Shown piece by piece: positions 1 through 8,922 of a DNA stretch of 64,000 nucleotides. The stretch is from the NCBI RefSeq assembly GCF_027158205.1, contig NZ_JAPVLU010000042.1, forward strand, positions 1 through 64,000. Direction: 5' to 3'. Below the pieces are notes generated by a model. That model had not been told where the DNA came from and ran no database searches. It worked only from the letters and a program-made list of their open reading frames with translations. Both the position numbers and the translations under genes were made by a program. This stretch comes from Streptomyces sp. H39-S7 (GTDB lineage: Bacteria > Actinomycetota > Actinomycetes > Streptomycetales > Streptomycetaceae). Each line of letters begins with the position of its first letter. Within the stretch, counting starts at the first letter, position 1.

Positions 1-119
1 GTTTCGGTGGTCATAGCGTTAGGGAAACGCCCGGTTACATTCCGAACCCGGAAGCTAAGCCTTTCAGCGCCGATGGTACTGCAGGGGGGACCCTGTGGGA
101 GAGTAGGACGCCGCCGAAC
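1..119 (+). rRNA. rrf: 5S ribosomal RNA
   Basis: The sequence reads as a complete actinobacterial 5S rRNA. The 5' end (gtttcggtgg) pairs with the 3' end (ccgccgaac), and the conserved internal segments cccgaaccc-like and gagagtaggacgccgcc are present. The 16S and 23S genes would lie upstream, outside the window. The 3' end is set by helix I pairing and could be off by a base or two. Confidence 0.95.
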
Positions 120-129
120 AATCATTACG

Positions 130-170
130 AGGCCTGGCCTCGGATCTTCGATCCGAGGCCAGGCCTTTTT
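130..170 (+). terminator. Intrinsic terminator of the rRNA operon
   Basis: A perfect 17-bp inverted repeat (130-146 pairing with 150-166) with a 3-nt loop is followed directly by a run of T. It starts 11 bases after the 5S rRNA, so it ends the rRNA operon. T-tracts are uncommon in this GC-rich genome, which makes this a strong call. Confidence 0.93.
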
Positions 171-228
171 GTCGTCTGGGGTAGGGTCGGGTGGAATCAT
201 CGGCACGTACATACAGGAGGGGCCCCCG

Positions 229-837
229 GTGGAGGTCCAGGAGACAAGGGTGCAAACGGATCGGATCTTCACGATCCCCAACATCCTGAGTATGGCCCGC
301 CTGGTGGGCGTGCCCGTGTTCCTGTGGCTGATCCTGTGGCCCGAGTTCGGCGGCCCGAAGGCCGACGGCTGGGCCCTCCTGGTGCTTGCGCTGAGCGGCA
401 TCAGCGACTATCTCGACGGCAAGCTCGCGCGGCGGTGGAACCAGGTCAGCAATCTCGGCCGGCTCCTCGACCCGGCCGCGGACCGGCTCTTCGTGGTGTC
501 CACCCTGATCGGTCTCACCTGGAGGGACATCCTCCCCTTGTGGCTGCCGTTGCTGCTGTTGGCCAGAGAGGTGATGATGGGGGTAATGCTCCTGATCCTC
601 CGGCGGCACGGATACGGACCGCCGCAGGTGAACTTCGTTGGCAAGGCCGCCACCTTCAACCTGATGTACGCCTTCCCGTTGTTGTTGCTGAGTGACGGCA
701 GCGGATGGCTCGCTACGCTGGCCGCGATTTGCGGATGGGCGTTCGCCGGATGGGGTACAACTCTGTACTGGTGGGCAGGGATCCTCTATGTAGTGCAGGT
801 CCGCAGATTGGTGCGGATGGACGCCAAGGCTGATTGA
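229..837 (+). CDS. CDP-alcohol phosphatidyltransferase family protein
   Basis: An integral membrane enzyme of about 202 residues that transfers a phosphatidyl group from CDP-diacylglycerol to an alcohol. The signature D-G-x2-A-R-x8-G-x3-D-x3-D is intact (DG at 416-421 through the last Asp near 481). Several hydrophobic segments follow. The GTG at 229 is chosen because AGGAGG lies at 214-219; the open frame upstream only runs through the 5S rRNA. It is the counterpart of mycobacterial pgsA2 (Rv1822) by position, next to the nucleotidyltransferase gene 23 bases downstream. The head group used cannot be read from the sequence. Confidence 0.9.
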   Translation: MEVQETRVQTDRIFTIPNILSMARLVGVPVFLWLILWPEFGGPKADGWALLVLALSGISDYLDGKLARRWNQVSNLGRLLDPAADRLFVVSTLIGLTWRDILPLWLPLLLLAREVMMGVMLLILRRHGYGPPQVNFVGKAATFNLMYAFPLLLLSDGSGWLATLAAICGWAFAGWGTTLYWWAGILYVVQVRRLVRMDAKAD

Positions 838-860
838 GCCGCAAGGAGGACTTTTCCGAC

Positions 861-3356
861 ATGAAGGCCGTCGTGATGGCCGGCGGTGAAGGCACACGCC
901 TTCGCCCTATGACCTCGAGTATGCCCAAGCCCCTGCTGCCGGTTGCGAACCGGCCGATCATGCAGCACGTGCTGACGCTGCTCAAGCGGCACGGTCTCAC
1001 CGAGACCGTGGTGACCGTGCAGTTCCTCGCCTCCCTTGTCAAGAATTACTTCGGGGACGGTGAAGAACTTGGCATGGAGCTCACCTACGCCAACGAGGAA
1101 AAGCCACTCGGGACAGCCGGGAGTGTGAAGAACGCCGAAGAGGCGCTCAAGGACGATTCCTTCCTTGTGATTTCGGGCGACGCCCTCACCGACTTCGACC
1201 TCACCGAGCTCATCGAATTCCACAAGGAGAAGGGCGCACTCGTCACCGTATGCCTGACGCGGGTGCCCAACCCGCTGGAGTTCGGCATCACGATCGTGGA
1301 TGACGAGGGCAAGGTCGAACGCTTCCTGGAGAAGCCGACCTGGGGCCAGGTCTTCTCCGACACCGTCAATACGGGTATCTACGTCATGGAGCCCGAGGTC
1401 TTCGACTATGTGGCCGCCGACACCTCCGTCGACTGGTCGAGCGATGTCTTCCCGCAGTTGATGAAGGAAGGCAAGCCGGTCTACGGCTTCATCGCCGAGG
1501 GCTACTGGGAAGACGTCGGCACGCACGAGAGCTACATCAAGGCGCAGGCCGACGTCCTCGAGGGCAAGGTCGACGTCGACCTCGACGGCTTCGAGATCTC
1601 GCCGGGCGTCTGGGTCGCCGAAGGTGCCGAGGTCAGCCCCGACGCCGTCCTGCGCGGGCCCCTGTACATCGGGGACTACGCGAAGGTCGAGGCCGGCGCG
1701 GAGATCCGCGAGCACACGGTCATCGGCTCCAACGTGGTCATCAAGTCCGGCGCGTTCCTGCACAAGGCCGTGATCCACGACAACGTGTACGTGGGCCAGG
1801 GAACGAACCTGCGCGGCTGCGTGGTGGGCAAGAACACCGACATCATGCGGGCCGCCCGGATCGACGACGGTGCGGTGATCGGCGACGAGTGCCTGATCGG
1901 CGAGGAGTCGATCATCGCGGGCAACGTCCGCGTCTATCCGTTCAAGACCATCGAGGCCGGCGCGTTCGTCAACACGTCGGTCATCTGGGAGTCGCGAGGC
2001 CAGGCGAATCTGTTCGGCGCCCGCGGTGTCTCGGGAATCCTGAACGTGGAGATCACCCCGGAACTCGTCGTGCGGCTGGCCGGCGCCTACGCCACCACCC
2101 TCAAGAAGGGGTCCACGGTCACCACGGCCCGAGACCACTCGCGTGGCGCGCGAGCGCTGAAGCGCGCGGTGATCTCGGCCCTGCAGACCAGTGCCATCGA
2201 CGTCCGGGACCTGGAGAACGTCCCGCTGCCGGTGGCCAGGCAGCAGACGGCGCGCGGCAGCGCCGGCGGCATCATGATCCGCACCACCCCCGGCACTCCG
2301 GACTCCGTCGACATCATGTTCTTCGACGAACGCGGCGCGGACCTGTCGGCCGGCGGGCAGCGCAAGCTGGACCGGGTCTTCGCCCGCCAGGAGTACCGGC
2401 GCGCCTTCCCCGGTGAGATCGGCGACCTGCGCTTCCCGTCGAGCGTCTTCGACTCCTACACCGGCTCGCTGCTGCGGGAGATCGACACCTCCGGCGTCGC
2501 GGAATCCGGGATCAAGGTCGTCGTGGACGCGGCGAACGGCAGCGCCGGCCTGGTGCTGCCGAGCCTGCTCGGACGGTTGGGCGTCGACGCCTTCACCATC
2601 AACCCCGGGCTGAACGAGGCCCGGCCGACGGAGACCGCGGAGGAGCGCCGGTCCGGGCTGGTGCGGCTGGGCGAGATCGTCGCCTCGGCGCGCGCGGCCT
2701 TCGGCGTGCGGTTCGACCCGGTCGGTGAGCGGCTGTCCCTGGTGGACGAGCGCGGCAAGATCGTCGAGGACGACCGGGCGCTGCTGGTGATGCTGGACCT
2801 GGTCGCGGCCGAGCGGCGCAGCGGACGGGTGGGACTGCCGGTCACCACGACGCGTATCGCCGAGCAGGTGGCGGCGTACCACGGCACGCAGGTGGCGTGG
2901 ACGACGACGTCGCCCGACGACCTCACGCGGGTCGGCCGGGAGGAGAGCACGATCTTCGGCGGAGACGGCCGGGGCGGCTTCATCATTCCGGAGTTCAGCA
3001 GCGTCTTCGACGGGTCTGCGGCCTTCGTGCGGCTGATCGGCCTGGTGGCGCGCACGCAGCTCACCCTCAGCCAGATCGACGCCCGGATTCCGCGCGCCCA
3101 TGTGCTGCGGCGTGATGTGGCGACGCCGTGGGCGGTCAAGGGGCTCGTGATGCGGAGCGTGGTCGAGGCCGCCGGTGACCGGTCGGTGGACACCACCGAC
3201 GGTGTCCGGGTCGTGGAGACCGACGGCCGCTGGGTGATGGTCCTGCCCGACCCCGCGGAAGCGGTCACCCATCTGTGGGCGGAAGGTCCGGACGACGCCT
3301 CCGCGCAGGCGCTGCTCGACGAGTGGTCCACGATCGTGGAGGGCGCGGGTCGCTGA
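861..3356 (+). CDS. Mannose-1-phosphate guanylyltransferase / phosphomannomutase-like fusion
   Basis: About 831 residues. Residues 1-235 are a sugar nucleotidyltransferase domain with the N-terminal [11 protein letters not shown] nucleotide-binding loop and a KP pair. Residues 250-370 are left-handed beta-helix hexapeptide repeats. The rest resembles the alpha-D-phosphohexomutase fold. The mutase phosphoserine loop (normally TxSHNP) is not recognisable: the matching stretch near 2260-2290 has a Gly/Ala-rich ARGSAGG instead. The C-terminal half is therefore probably not a working mutase (inference). The product would be GDP-mannose for mannosylation and wall glycans. ATG 861 follows AAGGAGG at 843-849. 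Confidence 0.88.
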   Translation: MKAVVMAGGEGTRLRPMTSSMPKPLLPVANRPIMQHVLTLLKRHGLTETVVTVQFLASLVKNYFGDGEELGMELTYANEEKPLGTAGSVKNAEEALKDDSFLVISGDALTDFDLTELIEFHKEKGALVTVCLTRVPNPLEFGITIVDDEGKVERFLEKPTWGQVFSDTVNTGIYVMEPEVFDYVAADTSVDWSSDVFPQLMKEGKPVYGFIAEGYWEDVGTHESYIKAQADVLEGKVDVDLDGFEISPGVWVAEGAEVSPDAVLRGPLYIGDYAKVEAGAEIREHTVIGSNVVIKSGAFLHKAVIHDNVYVGQGTNLRGCVVGKNTDIMRAARIDDGAVIGDECLIGEESIIAGNVRVYPFKTIEAGAFVNTSVIWESRGQANLFGARGVSGILNVEITPELVVRLAGAYATTLKKGSTVTTARDHSRGARALKRAVISALQTSAIDVRDLENVPLPVARQQTARGSAGGIMIRTTPGTPDSVDIMFFDERGADLSAGGQRKLDRVFARQEYRRAFPGEIGDLRFPSSVFDSYTGSLLREIDTSGVAESGIKVVVDAANGSAGLVLPSLLGRLGVDAFTINPGLNEARPTETAEERRSGLVRLGEIVASARAAFGVRFDPVGERLSLVDERGKIVEDDRALLVMLDLVAAERRSGRVGLPVTTTRIAEQVAAYHGTQVAWTTTSPDDLTRVGREESTIFGGDGRGGFIIPEFSSVFDGSAAFVRLIGLVARTQLTLSQIDARIPRAHVLRRDVATPWAVKGLVMRSVVEAAGDRSVDTTDGVRVVETDGRWVMVLPDPAEAVTHLWAEGPDDASAQALLDEWSTIVEGAGR

Positions 3357-3395
3357 TTCCGGGCACGAACGGCGCGCCGTAAGGGGGCCGTTCGA

Positions 3396-4385
3396 GTGGA
3401 GCGGTCCCGACGTGCAACGATGTGCGGCATGCCGCAGCAGCACCAGGATGGGAGCAGCCCCAGCCCGAAGGCCCCGCCACGGCGCCCCGACGCCTCGATG
3501 TCGCTGCTGACCAACGTCATGGATCACAGCCTTGACGACGGCTACGCGGAGGCGGCGGAGCGTCGTGGCGTGGTGGGCAGCTCACGGCTGCCCACCACGC
3601 TGCGGGCGAAGCTGGGGCTGGCCCTGGGGCTGGTACTGGCCGCCCTGGTCGTCACGCTCGGGGCCGCGCAGGCGAACGTCGCGGCGCCCACGCTGGCGCT
3701 GGAGCGCCAGAAGCTGATCGAGCGCATCCAGAGCGGGACGGGTTCCGCGGACGGTCTGCAGAAGACCGTGGACCGGCTGCGTGACGAGGTCGACGCGAAG
3801 CAGCGCGCTGCCCTGGGCGACCAGGGCGGCGGCAGTACCGCCCTGGTGGCGCTGGAGGCGGGCGCCACGCCCGTCAAGGGTCCGGGGGTGAAGCTGGTCG
3901 TCGACGACGCCAAGGAGGCGTCGACGGGGAACGGCGGCGGGCCCCGCGAGAGCAACGGTTTCTCCGACACCGGGCGCGTGCGCGACCGTGACATGCAGCG
4001 GGTCGTCAACGGGCTGTGGGCGTCGGGGGCCGAGGCGATCTCGGTCAACGACCAGCGCTTGACGGCGCTGTCGGCGATTCGCGCCGCCGGTGACGCCATA
4101 CTGGTCGACAACAAGCCGCTGGCGCCTCCGTACACGGTGCTGGCGATCGGGGACGGGCAGCGGCTGAGCACGGCCTTCCAGGAGAGTGCGGACGGGCAGT
4201 ATCTGCACGTACTCCAGCAGAGTTACGGGATCCGCACGAGCATCACCGCGGAGGACGAGGTGCGGTTGCCGGCCGCCCCCAGCCTGATCGTGCGCTATGC
4301 CAAGCCGGTGCCCGGCAACACGAAGGCGAACGCCGCCGAAAACGCTGTCGGAAACGCCATCGAATCAGGGAAGGGTACGAAGTGA
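3396..4385 (+). CDS. DUF881 family membrane protein
   Basis: About 329 residues with a single transmembrane helix near residues 70-90, a coiled-coil stretch after it, and an extracytoplasmic DUF881 domain ending in SLIVRYAKPVPG. It is the first of two DUF881 genes flanking the small basic protein gene, an arrangement conserved across actinobacteria (Rv1823-Rv1825). The function is unknown; a link to the cell envelope or division is inferred from neighbours. GTG 3396 has AAGGGGG at 3381-3387, but in-frame ATGs at 3420 and 3429 are also used in relatives, so the start is uncertain. The stop overlaps the next start by 4 bases. Confidence 0.85.
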   Translation: MERSRRATMCGMPQQHQDGSSPSPKAPPRRPDASMSLLTNVMDHSLDDGYAEAAERRGVVGSSRLPTTLRAKLGLALGLVLAALVVTLGAAQANVAAPTLALERQKLIERIQSGTGSADGLQKTVDRLRDEVDAKQRAALGDQGGGSTALVALEAGATPVKGPGVKLVVDDAKEASTGNGGGPRESNGFSDTGRVRDRDMQRVVNGLWASGAEAISVNDQRLTALSAIRAAGDAILVDNKPLAPPYTVLAIGDGQRLSTAFQESADGQYLHVLQQSYGIRTSITAEDEVRLPAAPSLIVRYAKPVPGNTKANAAENAVGNAIESGKGTK

Positions 4386-4714
4386 TCGCCGTACTGGGCC
4401 TCGTCGTGGGAGTCGTGGTCGGACTCGTGGTCCGCCCCGTCGTGCCGACAGTGGTCGAGCCCTATCTCCCGATCGCCGTGGTCGCCGCGCTCGACGCCGT
4501 CTTCGGCGGTCTGCGGGCGATGCTCGACGGGATCTTCGACGACAAGGTGTTCGTCGTCTCCTTCCTCTCCAACGTGGTGGTGGCCGCGCTGATCGTGTTC
4601 CTCGGCGACAAGCTCGGCGTCGGCGCGCAGTTGTCCACGGGCGTGGTCGTGGTCCTGGGCATCCGCATCTTCTCCAACGCGGCCGCCATCCGCCGCCACG
4701 TCTTCCGGGCGTGA
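4382..4714 (+). CDS. sbp: Small basic protein (DUF1290, Sbp family)
   Basis: A 110-residue membrane protein with three hydrophobic helices (about residues 2-22, 27-45 and 55-75) and a basic C-terminus (IRRHVFRA). It matches the small basic protein family by size and layout. GTG 4382 overlaps the preceding stop (GTGA), so translation is probably coupled to the upstream DUF881 gene. Its role is not known; it is conserved between two DUF881 genes. Confidence 0.88.
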   Translation: MIAVLGLVVGVVVGLVVRPVVPTVVEPYLPIAVVAALDAVFGGLRAMLDGIFDDKVFVVSFLSNVVVAALIVFLGDKLGVGAQLSTGVVVVLGIRIFSNAAAIRRHVFRA

Positions 4715-4721
4715 GCGCCGT

Positions 4722-5648
4722 ATGAGCGACGAAGAACTCCCCGAGCGCCCCACGCCGCCCGAGCCCCCCGCGACGCCCGGGAACCCTGCGACGCCGGAGC
4801 CCGCCGAGGGCCCGGGGCACTCCGCTGCCCCCGGGCCGGACGACGTGCCCCCACCCGGGAAGACCCTGCCGCCCGAGGAGCCCGCCGCCGCTCCGGCGCC
4901 GGAGCCGGCCGGCAGGCAGGCGTCCGGCGAGACGGGCCGCCAGCGGCTGCTGGCGGGGCTGTGGCCGCCGCGGATGTCCCGGGCGCAGCTGATCGTCGCC
5001 CTGCTGCTGTTCGTGCTGGGTCTGGGCCTGGCCATCCAGGTGCGCTCCACCAGCGACAGCGGGGCCCTGCGGGGCGCCCGCCAGGAGGACCTGGTGCGCA
5101 TCCTGACCGAGCTGGACAACCGCACGCAGCGGCTGCAGGACGAGAAGCGGCGGCTGGAGACGCAGCGCTCCGAGCTGGAGACCAGCTCCAACCAGGCCGC
5201 GGAGGCCCGCAAGCAGACCGAGCAGAAGGCGCAGCAGCTCGGTGTGCTCGCCGGTACGGTCGCCGCGCAGGGCCCGGGCATCAACCTGACGATCGCGGAT
5301 CCCAAGGGCGGCCTGGAGGCTGACAAGCTGCTGGACACCCTGCAGGAGCTGCGGGCGGCCGGGGCCGAGGCGATCCAGATCAACGATGTCCGGGTCGTGG
5401 CCGACACGTACTTCACCCAGGGTTCCGACGGGGTCGAGATCGACGGCCACAAAGTCGTCCAGCCCTACCGGTTCAAGGTCATCGGAAATCCGCAGGACCT
5501 GGAGCCCGCGCTCAACATTCCCGGCGGAGTGGTGCAGACTTTGAAGAAGGAGCAGGCCACGGCGGAGGTCGTCCGGTCTGAGAAGATCGTCGTGGACGCC
5601 TTGCGGCCATCGAAGCAGCCTGACTACGCTCGGTCGTCATCGCAGTGA
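4722..5648 (+). CDS. DUF881 family membrane protein (second copy)
   Basis: 308 residues. The first about 75 residues are a Pro/Glu-rich cytoplasmic tail, followed by one transmembrane helix (around residues 85-105), a coiled coil (LTELDNRTQRLQDEKRR onward), and the DUF881 domain with GPGINLTI and EAIQINDVRV. The start is 7 bases after the sbp stop, so it belongs to the same operon. The two DUF881 proteins may form a membrane complex with Sbp (inference). In mycobacteria gcvH follows at this point; here there is none. Confidence 0.88.
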   Translation: MSDEELPERPTPPEPPATPGNPATPEPAEGPGHSAAPGPDDVPPPGKTLPPEEPAAAPAPEPAGRQASGETGRQRLLAGLWPPRMSRAQLIVALLLFVLGLGLAIQVRSTSDSGALRGARQEDLVRILTELDNRTQRLQDEKRRLETQRSELETSSNQAAEARKQTEQKAQQLGVLAGTVAAQGPGINLTIADPKGGLEADKLLDTLQELRAAGAEAIQINDVRVVADTYFTQGSDGVEIDGHKVVQPYRFKVIGNPQDLEPALNIPGGVVQTLKKEQATAEVVRSEKIVVDALRPSKQPDYARSSSQ

Positions 5649-5754
5649 CGCAGGGGGTCGGCACATGCTCGGGGTGGTCCGTGTTGGAAACTGTGTGTAG
5701 CGAGGGTTCGTCCTGCCCCACGGGCGGGTCTGTTTCGGTCAAGGGGAATCGCCC

Positions 5755-6612
5755 GTGAAGTTGTTTGGGAAGTTGTTCGGCAAGAGCGCGCGGCAGGCCA
5801 AGCAGGCCGGTGATCCCGCTACCGCGCGTCATCGCGCCCCGCGCCACGGGCAGGAGGACGGCCCCGCGGAGGAGCGGCCGCTGTTCCGCAATGAGCCCGT
5901 CGGGGGACGTGGCGACATTTCGGGCGGACAAGGTGTGGCGTCTGTTGACCCTGCCACGTCCGGCCGCATAGGTTTCGGGGAACCATCAACCTCAAGTACG
6001 GGTGGAGGGTTCCCCTCCAGCGCGTACGCGTCGAACGTCCCCGCGGGTGATCCGCGGCAGGAGGCTCAGTCCATGACGGCCTTGCCGGTATGCACGAGGT
6101 GCGGGCACACCAATGCGGAGGCGAGCCGCTTCTGCTCCAACTGTGGCGCGCCGCTGCGCGCCGGGGTTCCGTCAGAACGGCCGTCGGAAACCACGTCCAC
6201 GATCTCGATCTCGGGGCTGGAGGCCTACGAGGCCGAGGCGACAGGTCAGACGATGACGCCGTCGCTGTCCCCGGAGGCCCAGGCGGCCGTGGACGCGCTG
6301 CCGATCGGTTCCGCCCTGCTGGTGGTGCGCCGCGGCCCGAACTCGGGCAGCCGCTTCCTCCTGGACGGCGAACTGACGACGGCCGGCCGTCACCCGCAGA
6401 GCGACATCTTCCTCGACGACGTCACCGTCTCGCGCCGCCACGTGGAGTTCCGCCGGGCGGGCGACGGCGGATTCACGGTCTCGGACGTGGGCAGCCTCAA
6501 CGGTACGTACGTCAACCGGGAGCGGATCGACGCCGTCTCCCTGGCCAACGGCGACGAGGTCCAGATCGGCAAGTACCGCCTGGTCTTCTACGCGAGCCAG
6601 CGGGGCATCTGA
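5755..6612 (+). CDS. garA: FHA-domain signalling protein, GarA-like
   Basis: 285 residues. An N-terminal basic and disordered region (1-105) is followed by a zinc ribbon CTRCG...CSNCG (about 112-132), an ETTSTISISG phosphoacceptor motif (near 147), and a C-terminal FHA domain with GRHPQSDI, SRRHVEF and SLNGTYVN. In mycobacterial GarA, Ser/Thr kinases phosphorylate the ETTS motif, and the FHA domain then binds it intramolecularly, controlling 2-oxoglutarate and glutamate metabolism. GTG 5755 is supported by AAGGGG at 5741-5746. The long N-terminal extension and zinc ribbon are typical of the Streptomyces form. Position next to the FtsR-like gene supports the call. Confidence 0.88.
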   Translation: MKLFGKLFGKSARQAKQAGDPATARHRAPRHGQEDGPAEERPLFRNEPVGGRGDISGGQGVASVDPATSGRIGFGEPSTSSTGGGFPSSAYASNVPAGDPRQEAQSMTALPVCTRCGHTNAEASRFCSNCGAPLRAGVPSERPSETTSTISISGLEAYEAEATGQTMTPSLSPEAQAAVDALPIGSALLVVRRGPNSGSRFLLDGELTTAGRHPQSDIFLDDVTVSRRHVEFRRAGDGGFTVSDVGSLNGTYVNRERIDAVSLANGDEVQIGKYRLVFYASQRGI

Positions 6613-6762
6613 CCTCTGGGTCCGGGGGGACCCCAAGACTCCGTCCGGGGGAATCCCCAAGGCTTCGTTCCCGGGGACCTCTACGAACCGCGTTCGGCGG
6701 AACCCCGCGAACTTCGTCCGGGGGTTCCGCCGGCTCCCCCGGACTCCGTCCGGGGCCCCCAC
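6613..6762 (+). repeat. Imperfect GC-rich repeats between garA and the MerR gene
   Basis: The spacer contains several degenerate copies of a cttcgtccggggg/actccgtccgggg unit and their complements, which could fold into alternating stems. This may be an unstructured terminator or a slip-prone spacer. No gene is seen here. Confidence 0.5.
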
Positions 6763-6773
6763 AGGGAAGGTCC

Positions 6774-7511
6774 ATGCTCAGAACACCGTCAGGCGGGGCC
6801 GGAACGGGCACCGTCACCGCGGATGGCCGGCTGCTCAGCATCGGGGCCGTGCTCACCCACCTGCAGGACGAGTTCCCCGAGGTCACCATCTCCAAGATCC
6901 GTTTCCTGGAGGCGGAGGGCCTGGTGGAGCCCCAGCGCACTCCTTCGGGCTATCGGAAGTTCGCGATGCGCGATGTGGAGCGGCTGGGCCACGTCCTGCG
7001 GATGCAGCGGGACCACTACCTGCCGCTGCGCGTGATCCGGGAGCACCTGGACGCGCTCGACCGCGGCGAGCAGATCCCGCTGCCCGGGCCGGGCGAAGCA
7101 CGGGAGCTCGCGGACGACTCGGCCGGCTGCGAGGGCACCGGCGAGCTGCGGATCGGCCGGGAGGCCCTGCTGGCCGCCACCGGGGCCCAGCCCGGCGATC
7201 TCGAGCAGTGGGAGTCCTACGGCCTGGTGGAAGCCGGGCGCGACGGCGGTTACGACGCCGAATCGGTGAACATCGGGAAGCTGATCGTCGACATGGGCCG
7301 CTTCGGGCTCGAACCGCGCCATCTGCGCGCGGTGAAGGCCGCCGCCGACCGGGAGGTCGGCCTGGTGGAGCAGGTGGTCGCCCCGCTGCGGCGGCACCGC
7401 AACCCGCAGACCCGGACGCATGCCGAGACGACCGCCCGGGAACTGGCGGCTCTGTCGGTCCGTCTGCACGCCGCCATGGTCCAGTCCGCCCTTCGCCTGC
7501 GACTCTTCTGA
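6774..7511 (+). CDS. ftsR: MerR family regulator, FtsR-like
   Basis: 245 residues. A winged-helix MerR DNA-binding domain lies near residues 20-95 (LLSIGAVLTHL, TISKIRFLEAEGLVEPQRT, YRKF), with a second MerR-like helical region after residue 120 (GREALLAATGAQPGDLEQWESYGLVE). This double layout matches Rv1828/FtsR, which in Corynebacterium activates ftsZ transcription. ATG 6774 follows AGGGAAGG. The open frame extends far upstream but only through garA in another frame. The target genes are inferred from the family, not seen here. Confidence 0.85.
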   Translation: MLRTPSGGAGTGTVTADGRLLSIGAVLTHLQDEFPEVTISKIRFLEAEGLVEPQRTPSGYRKFAMRDVERLGHVLRMQRDHYLPLRVIREHLDALDRGEQIPLPGPGEARELADDSAGCEGTGELRIGREALLAATGAQPGDLEQWESYGLVEAGRDGGYDAESVNIGKLIVDMGRFGLEPRHLRAVKAAADREVGLVEQVVAPLRRHRNPQTRTHAETTARELAALSVRLHAAMVQSALRLRLF

Positions 7512-7592
7512 GAAGCTGCGCGATACCTGTCAAGTCCGCCGTGCGGGATGCCCGACTACCCAAACCGGCCGGGCACGTCCTAGGGTTGCTGT

Positions 7593-8066
7593 GTGAACGA
7601 GCTCGACGTCGTGGGTGTCCGGGTCGAAATGCCCTCCAATCAACCGATCGTGCTCCTGCGAGAAGTAGGAGGCGACCGGTACCTACCCATCTGGATCGGG
7701 CCAGGAGAAGCCACGGCCATCGCTTTCGCGCAGCAGGGCATGACGCCTGCTCGCCCGCTGACCCATGATTTGTTCAAGGATGTGCTCGAAGCGGTGGGGC
7801 AGACGCTCACCGAGGTGCGCATCACGGACCTGCGGGAAGGTGTTTTCTACGCCGAGCTGGTCTTCGCCAGCGGCGTCGAGGTCAGCGCCCGCCCCTCCGA
7901 CGCCATAGCGCTGGCCCTGCGCACCGGGACGCCGATCTACGGCAGTGACGGCGTGCTGGACGACGCCGGGATCGCCATCCCGGACGAGCAGGAGGACGAG
8001 GTCGAGAAGTTCCGCGAATTCCTGGACCAGATCTCGCCGGAGGACTTCGGCACGAGCAACCAGTAA
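7593..8066 (+). CDS. Bifunctional nuclease family protein (DUF151)
   Basis: 157 residues with the BFN core: LLREVGGDRYLPIWIGPGEATAIA, RPLTHDLF, and SARPSDAIALALRTGTPIY. The C-terminus is an acidic tail (EQEDEVEKFREFLDQI). It corresponds to Rv1829 by position and sequence. The family is named for a plant protein with RNase and DNase activity; bacterial roles are unclear. It starts with GTG and has no strong Shine-Dalgarno, so it may rely on the promoter in the 80-base spacer. Confidence 0.9.
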   Translation: MNELDVVGVRVEMPSNQPIVLLREVGGDRYLPIWIGPGEATAIAFAQQGMTPARPLTHDLFKDVLEAVGQTLTEVRITDLREGVFYAELVFASGVEVSARPSDAIALALRTGTPIYGSDGVLDDAGIAIPDEQEDEVEKFREFLDQISPEDFGTSNQ

Positions 8067-8136
8067 CGGGTTTTTGGCCCATTCGGCTAGCCGTTCCCCG
8101 TTCGGGGACACGCGAAACCACTCTCGGGGTTGATAT

Positions 8137-8229
8137 CACTCGGCGTGCCGAGTGTGGCGATCGTTGACGCACCCCGAGTGACTGCCTACCGTCGAGATGG
8201 AAAGTCCCGTTGGCACGTGCACGTGCCAA
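8137..8229 (+). promoter_or_regulatory. Promoter and two palindromes in front of the second MerR gene
   Basis: TTGACG (8164-8169) and TACCGT (8187-8192), with a 17-bp spacer, form a good housekeeping promoter. An 8-bp inverted repeat CACTCGGC-gt-GCCGAGTG lies upstream at 8137-8154. A perfect 20-bp palindrome built on TTGGCACGTG occupies 8210-8229, just after the expected transcription start and 27 bases before the GTG codon. The latter position fits a repressor operator, probably for autoregulation (inference). Confidence 0.7.
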
Positions 8230-8256
8230 TCGGGACGCGAAGGGACGGAGGGCGGC

Positions 8257-8865
8257 GTGAGAAGCACCGGCGACGGTATGGCCACGGGCGGCCCGTATCC
8301 CACCCGCGGGGCCTTGGCCCGGCAGCCCGAACCGGCCGGCGGCGCGACGGCCGGCGCGGCCGAGCCCGAGACCGAGACGGTGGGGTACCGGGGGCCGACG
8401 GCGTGCGCGGCGACCGGCATCACCTACCGCCAGCTGGACTACTGGGCGCGCACCGGCCTGGTCGAGCCGAGCGTCCGGGCGTCCTACGGATCGGGGGCGC
8501 AGCGCCTCTACGGCTTCCGGGACGTGGTGGTCCTCAAAATCGTCAAGCGGCTCCTGGACACCGGGGTCTCCCTCCAGAACATCCGCACCGCCGTACGCCA
8601 CCTGCGCACCACCGCACCCGCCGAACTCACCCGGATGACCCTGATGAGCGACGGCGCCACCGTGTATGAGTGCACGTCGCCCGACGAGGTTGTCGACCTG
8701 CTCCAGGGCGGTCAGGGCGTCTTCGGGATCGCCGTGGGAGTGGTGTGGCGGGACGTGGAGAGCTCCCTGTCGCAGTTGCACGGCGAGCGGGTGGACACCG
8801 GCGAGACACTGGCCGGCCACAACCCCTCGGACGAGCTGGCGCGGCGCAGGAACCGCGTGGGGTGA
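8257..8865 (+). CDS. MerR family transcriptional regulator (Rv1830-type)
   Basis: 202 residues. Residues 45-115 form a MerR winged helix (TYRQLDYWARTGLVEPSVR, LYGFRDVVVLKIVKRLLDTGVSLQNIRTAV), followed by a C-terminal domain with YECTSPDEVVDLLQGGQGVFGIAVG. The mycobacterial counterpart Rv1830 (ResR/McdR) controls growth and division. GTG 8257 is chosen for GGAGG at 8247-8251; further upstream codons would overlap the 20-bp operator palindrome. It is transcribed alone, between the nuclease and polymerase IV genes. Confidence 0.85.
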   Translation: MRSTGDGMATGGPYPTRGALARQPEPAGGATAGAAEPETETVGYRGPTACAATGITYRQLDYWARTGLVEPSVRASYGSGAQRLYGFRDVVVLKIVKRLLDTGVSLQNIRTAVRHLRTTAPAELTRMTLMSDGATVYECTSPDEVVDLLQGGQGVFGIAVGVVWRDVESSLSQLHGERVDTGETLAGHNPSDELARRRNRVG

Positions 8866-8922
8866 GCCGTTCGCCGTACGTCCGTACGGTGGATGTCAGT
8901 GCCGTGCGGGAGCATCGGTGAC

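Noticed and set aside
7-228. Upstream extension of the CDP-alcohol phosphatidyltransferase frame
   Set aside because: It passes through the 5S rRNA and its terminator; the AGGAGG-supported GTG at 229 is the start.
786-3527. Very long open frame on the minus strand (913 codons) opposite the guanylyltransferase gene
   Set aside because: It is a mirror of a well-supported gene in GC-rich DNA; its composition (Arg, Gly, Val, Asp, His-rich) has no domains.
4295-5452. Minus-strand frames opposite the DUF881 and sbp genes
   Set aside because: Low-complexity Ser/Gly/Arg-rich translations with no start context; shadows of the plus-strand operon.
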